NCBI GenBank assembly: GCA_016706685.1
Contig: JADJJE010000033.1
Span: 1-61,991 of the forward strand
Direction: 5' to 3'
DNA from: Sandaracinaceae bacterium
Lineage (GTDB): Bacteria; Myxococcota_A; Polyangia; Polyangiales; Houyiibacteriaceae
Length of the DNA: 61,991 bases
The notes beneath the pieces are model-generated. The model saw only the letters and a program-made list of their open reading frames with translations. It was not told where the DNA came from and ran no database searches. Positions 60,027 through 61,991 of this stretch are shown here, piece after piece. The stretch's first letter is position 1. Every line of letters starts with the position of its first letter. The position numbers and the translations under genes are program-made.

Positions 60027-60207
60027 GCCACGCTCCTATCGCAGGACGCGTGCCATGCCTCGAAGTGCCATGATTCAAGGCGATTTACGTTCAGAGCCGG
60101 CCCGCAGCGCGGGCGTAGCCACCGCACCGGCGTGTGCGCGCTGACACACACACCTCAGCTGGCCCACTCGTGGTGAGAGCATTACAGCGGTGCCCGTCAA
60201 CCCGCGC

Positions 60208-60716
60208 TCAGTCGCTGGCGCCCACGTCGTCCATCAGCCCAGGCGGTGCGGCCCGCTCCATGCAGCTGGAGCAATAGGCGACGGAGGTGGTGTGTGGATC
60301 CACGTGCACGTGCGCATGGGCGCCGCAGGAAGCGCAGAAGAACTGCGCCTTCGTGTGCTCCCCGCAGACCAGCCCGCCGCGCAGCAGATCTCCGCGCGTG
60401 GCCACGCCAATGGGGCGGCCCTGGTTGTTCACCAGCAGCGCGCCGGCGTCGAGGGCCAGCATGCGCTCGGCCGCCTCTTCGAGCGATGCGCTCATCTCGA
60501 TGCCGCGCGCCGGCACCATGTACTCGCCCACCAGGTGTGCTCGAGCTTCGCGTCGGACAGCTCGCACTGTGCACACGCCACGCCCACCACCTCGCCATGG
60601 TCGCATACGAGCAGGTGCTCGATGCCCCGCTCACGCGCCGCGGCGAGAGCCTCTCGAACACGCAGCGTCGACTCCACGAAGAGCGGCGCCTTGGTCATGA
60701 CCTCTGAGATTTGCAT
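60208..60716 (-). CDS. CBS-pair protein with C-terminal zinc-ribbon-like motif (frameshifted)
   Basis: A perfect AGGAGG precedes the ATG at 60716. Two CBS domains are visible: SEVMTKAPLFVESTLRVREA, then the second half VGEYMVPARGIEMSASLEEA with NNQGRPIGVATRGDLLRGG. The C-terminal 60 residues hold paired Cys motifs FFCASCGAHAHVHV and VAYCSSCMERA, likely a zinc site. An indel near 60545 (an extra AC or a lost base in CACACCTGG) breaks the frame between the two CBS halves. CBS pairs bind adenine nucleotides and regulate other activities. It sits downstream of the transhydrogenase genes. Confidence 0.75.
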
Positions 60717-60834
60717 GTCGCCTCCTAGTGCGACCCCGCTCGACCTTGCCCACCATGGTCGATTGGCCGCTTGGCTGGCTCTCAGGCTACCCACTCGCCA
60801 AGGGCGTGACAATGGGGGCACGCGCAACAGACGA

Positions 60835-60869
60835 AGACGCCCCGCGAGCGTGCTGCTGGCGGGGCGTCT
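60835..60869 (-). terminator. Terminator hairpin after transhydrogenase operon
   Basis: A perfect 11-bp stem, AGACGCCCCGC and GCGGGGCGTCT, with a 13-nt loop, 22 bp downstream of the pntB stop codon. Lacks a long T tract. Confidence 0.75.
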
Positions 60870-60890
60870 CGAGGGGCTGGGCCCGTTGAC

Positions 60891-61991
60891 TCAGATCTCT
60901 TTCAGCTCGGTGGTCATCTGCTGCATGACCTTCTTCGCGTCGCCGTAGATCATCATCGCGTTCGGGTACTCGAACAGCTCGTTCTTGATGCCCGCGTAGC
61001 CGGGGCTGAGGCTGCGCTTGATGATGAACACCGAGCGCGCCTCGTGCGCGTTCAGGATGGGCATGCCGAAGATGGGGCTCTTCGGGTCCGTGTTGGCCGG
61101 GTTCACCACGTCGTTCGCGCCCACCACGATGACCGCGTCGGTGTTCTTGAACTCACCGTTGATCTGGTCCATCTCGATGAGCTGCTCGTAGGGCACGTCG
61201 GCTTCCGCGAGGAGCACGTTCATGTGACCCGGCATGCGGCCCGCCACCGGGTGGATGGCGTAGGTCACCTTGGTGCCGCGCTTGATCATCTCGTCCGCCA
61301 GCTCGCGGCAGGTGTGCTGCGCCTGAGCCACGGCCAAGCCGTAGCCCGGGATGATGATGACGCTCTCGGCTGCGTCCAGCACCATGGCCGCCTCTTCGGC
61401 GCCGCAGGAGGTGACCGAGTGGTACTCCTGGTCGCCCAGGTCCACGCCTTCGTTGGAGCCGAAGCCGCCCACCAAGACGTTGAGCAGCGAGCGGTTCATG
61501 GCCACGCACATGATCTGCGTGAGGATCAGGCCGGCCGCGCCCACGGTCGCGCCCACCACGATGAGGAGCGGGCTGTTGATGACGAAGCCCGCCATGGCTG
61601 CCGCGATGCCCGAGTACGAGTTGAGCAGCGAGACGACCACGGGCATGTCCGCGCCGCCGATGGGGATGACCAAGAGGACACCCAGCACCAGCGAGATGGC
61701 GGTGACGACCAGCGCCGACACGATGATGCTGTCGGGGCCAACCGCCATGAAGCCCAGGTGGCCGATGCCGGCGATGGCGCCGAGCAGCAGCACGGCGTTG
61801 ATGACGTGACGCCCCGGCAGCATGATGGGCGCGCCCTTGTTCAGCTTCTCCTTCAGCTTCAAGAGCGCGAGCACGCTGCCGGTGAAGGTGATGCCGCCCA
61901 CGATGATGGATAGCGCGATGGTCACCGCCGAGGCTGCACCGCCCGTGACGAGCGCGGCCACGGTCTGGTCGGCCGTGCCGTGCCGACTCGA
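60891..61991 (-). CDS. pntB: NAD(P) transhydrogenase subunit beta, 5' end cut by window edge
   Basis: Membrane proton-pumping transhydrogenase that moves hydride between NADH and NADP. The frame is open to the right edge, so the N-terminus is missing. The visible part has about seven helices (ALSIIVGGITFTGSVLALL; VINAVLLLGAIAGIGHLGFM; GFVINSPLLIVVGATVGAAG). The NADP-binding domain III follows, with IIPGYGLAVAQAQHTCRELA, HPVAGRMPGHMNVLLAEA, VIVVGANDVVNPAN and PNAMMIYGDAK. Partner alpha-subunit genes would lie to the right. No frameshift. Confidence 0.95.
   Translation of the reverse strand, partial: SSRHGTADQTVAALVTGGAASAVTIALSIIVGGITFTGSVLALLKLKEKLNKGAPIMLPGRHVINAVLLLGAIAGIGHLGFMAVGPDSIIVSALVVTAISLVLGVLLVIPIGGADMPVVVSLLNSYSGIAAAMAGFVINSPLLIVVGATVGAAGLILTQIMCVAMNRSLLNVLVGGFGSNEGVDLGDQEYHSVTSCGAEEAAMVLDAAESVIIIPGYGLAVAQAQHTCRELADEMIKRGTKVTYAIHPVAGRMPGHMNVLLAEADVPYEQLIEMDQINGEFKNTDAVIVVGANDVVNPANTDPKSPIFGMPILNAHEARSVFIIKRSLSPGYAGIKNELFEYPNAMMIYGDAKKVMQQMTTELKEI

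Noticed and set aside
60115..60165. Short CA-rich run as a simple-sequence repeat
   Set aside because: Only about four ACs in a row, within chance expectation.

Overview
This 62 kb window is GC-rich, densely packed chromosomal DNA. Its gene content points to the Myxococcota, perhaps a Sandaracinus- or Polyangia-like bacterium. The clues are two Hanks-type Ser/Thr kinases (one with a PEGA tail), a Cys-rich lipoprotein ending in a formylglycine-enzyme-like domain, a VKOR-DsbA fusion, a DUF2914 protein, many lipoproteins and a TonB receptor. This taxonomic reading is inference. No tRNA, rRNA, CRISPR array or prophage was seen.

Left part (1-22.8 kb): a Baeyer-Villiger-type monooxygenase cut by the left edge; a two-component system in front of an ApbE / ferric-reductase-like / cytochrome b561 membrane redox operon; a small membrane-protein gene split by a complete ISL3-family insertion sequence (7056-8398); an ABHD18-like hydrolase; an SCP2-type thiolase with a 3-hydroxyacyl-CoA dehydrogenase; an M19 dipeptidase; an IS66-like transposase remnant; a GYF-domain membrane protein; a second ISL3 copy in inverted orientation (15347-16683); several lineage-specific small genes, including an M48-like protein; and a PEP-synthase-like enzyme coupled to a CrtC-like lipocalin protein.

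Middle part (22.9-38.6 kb): a leftward cluster of kinase, flavin-binding PPOX protein and AhpD-like protein; a rightward tripartite RND efflux operon with His-rich segments; a GIDE-domain protein; a leftward extracytoplasmic thiol-redox operon (VKOR-DsbA, OmpA-like, TlpA-like); an ADP-ribosylglycohydrolase; and a membrane-anchored glutamate-synthase-domain protein.

Right part (38.7-62 kb): a nine-gene Mrp/Mbh-type cation/proton antiporter operon with three large antiporter-like subunits; a metallophosphoesterase; a PEGA kinase followed 2 nt later by a TPR-PEGA-TonB receptor; a sulfatase-modifying-factor-like lipoprotein; small redox, chaperone and thioesterase genes; a CBS/zinc-ribbon protein; and transhydrogenase subunit beta, cut by the right edge.

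Data quality matters when reading the left third. Between about 1.6 and 21.3 kb many otherwise well-conserved genes are broken by single-base indels, whereas 21.8-60 kb is almost free of them. The two IS copies act as an internal control: they differ by seven indels but only about four substitutions. That pattern fits consensus error in the assembly better than natural decay, so most frameshifted genes listed here may be intact in the organism. The IS disruption at 7-8.4 kb, by contrast, is backed by perfect target duplications and looks real.
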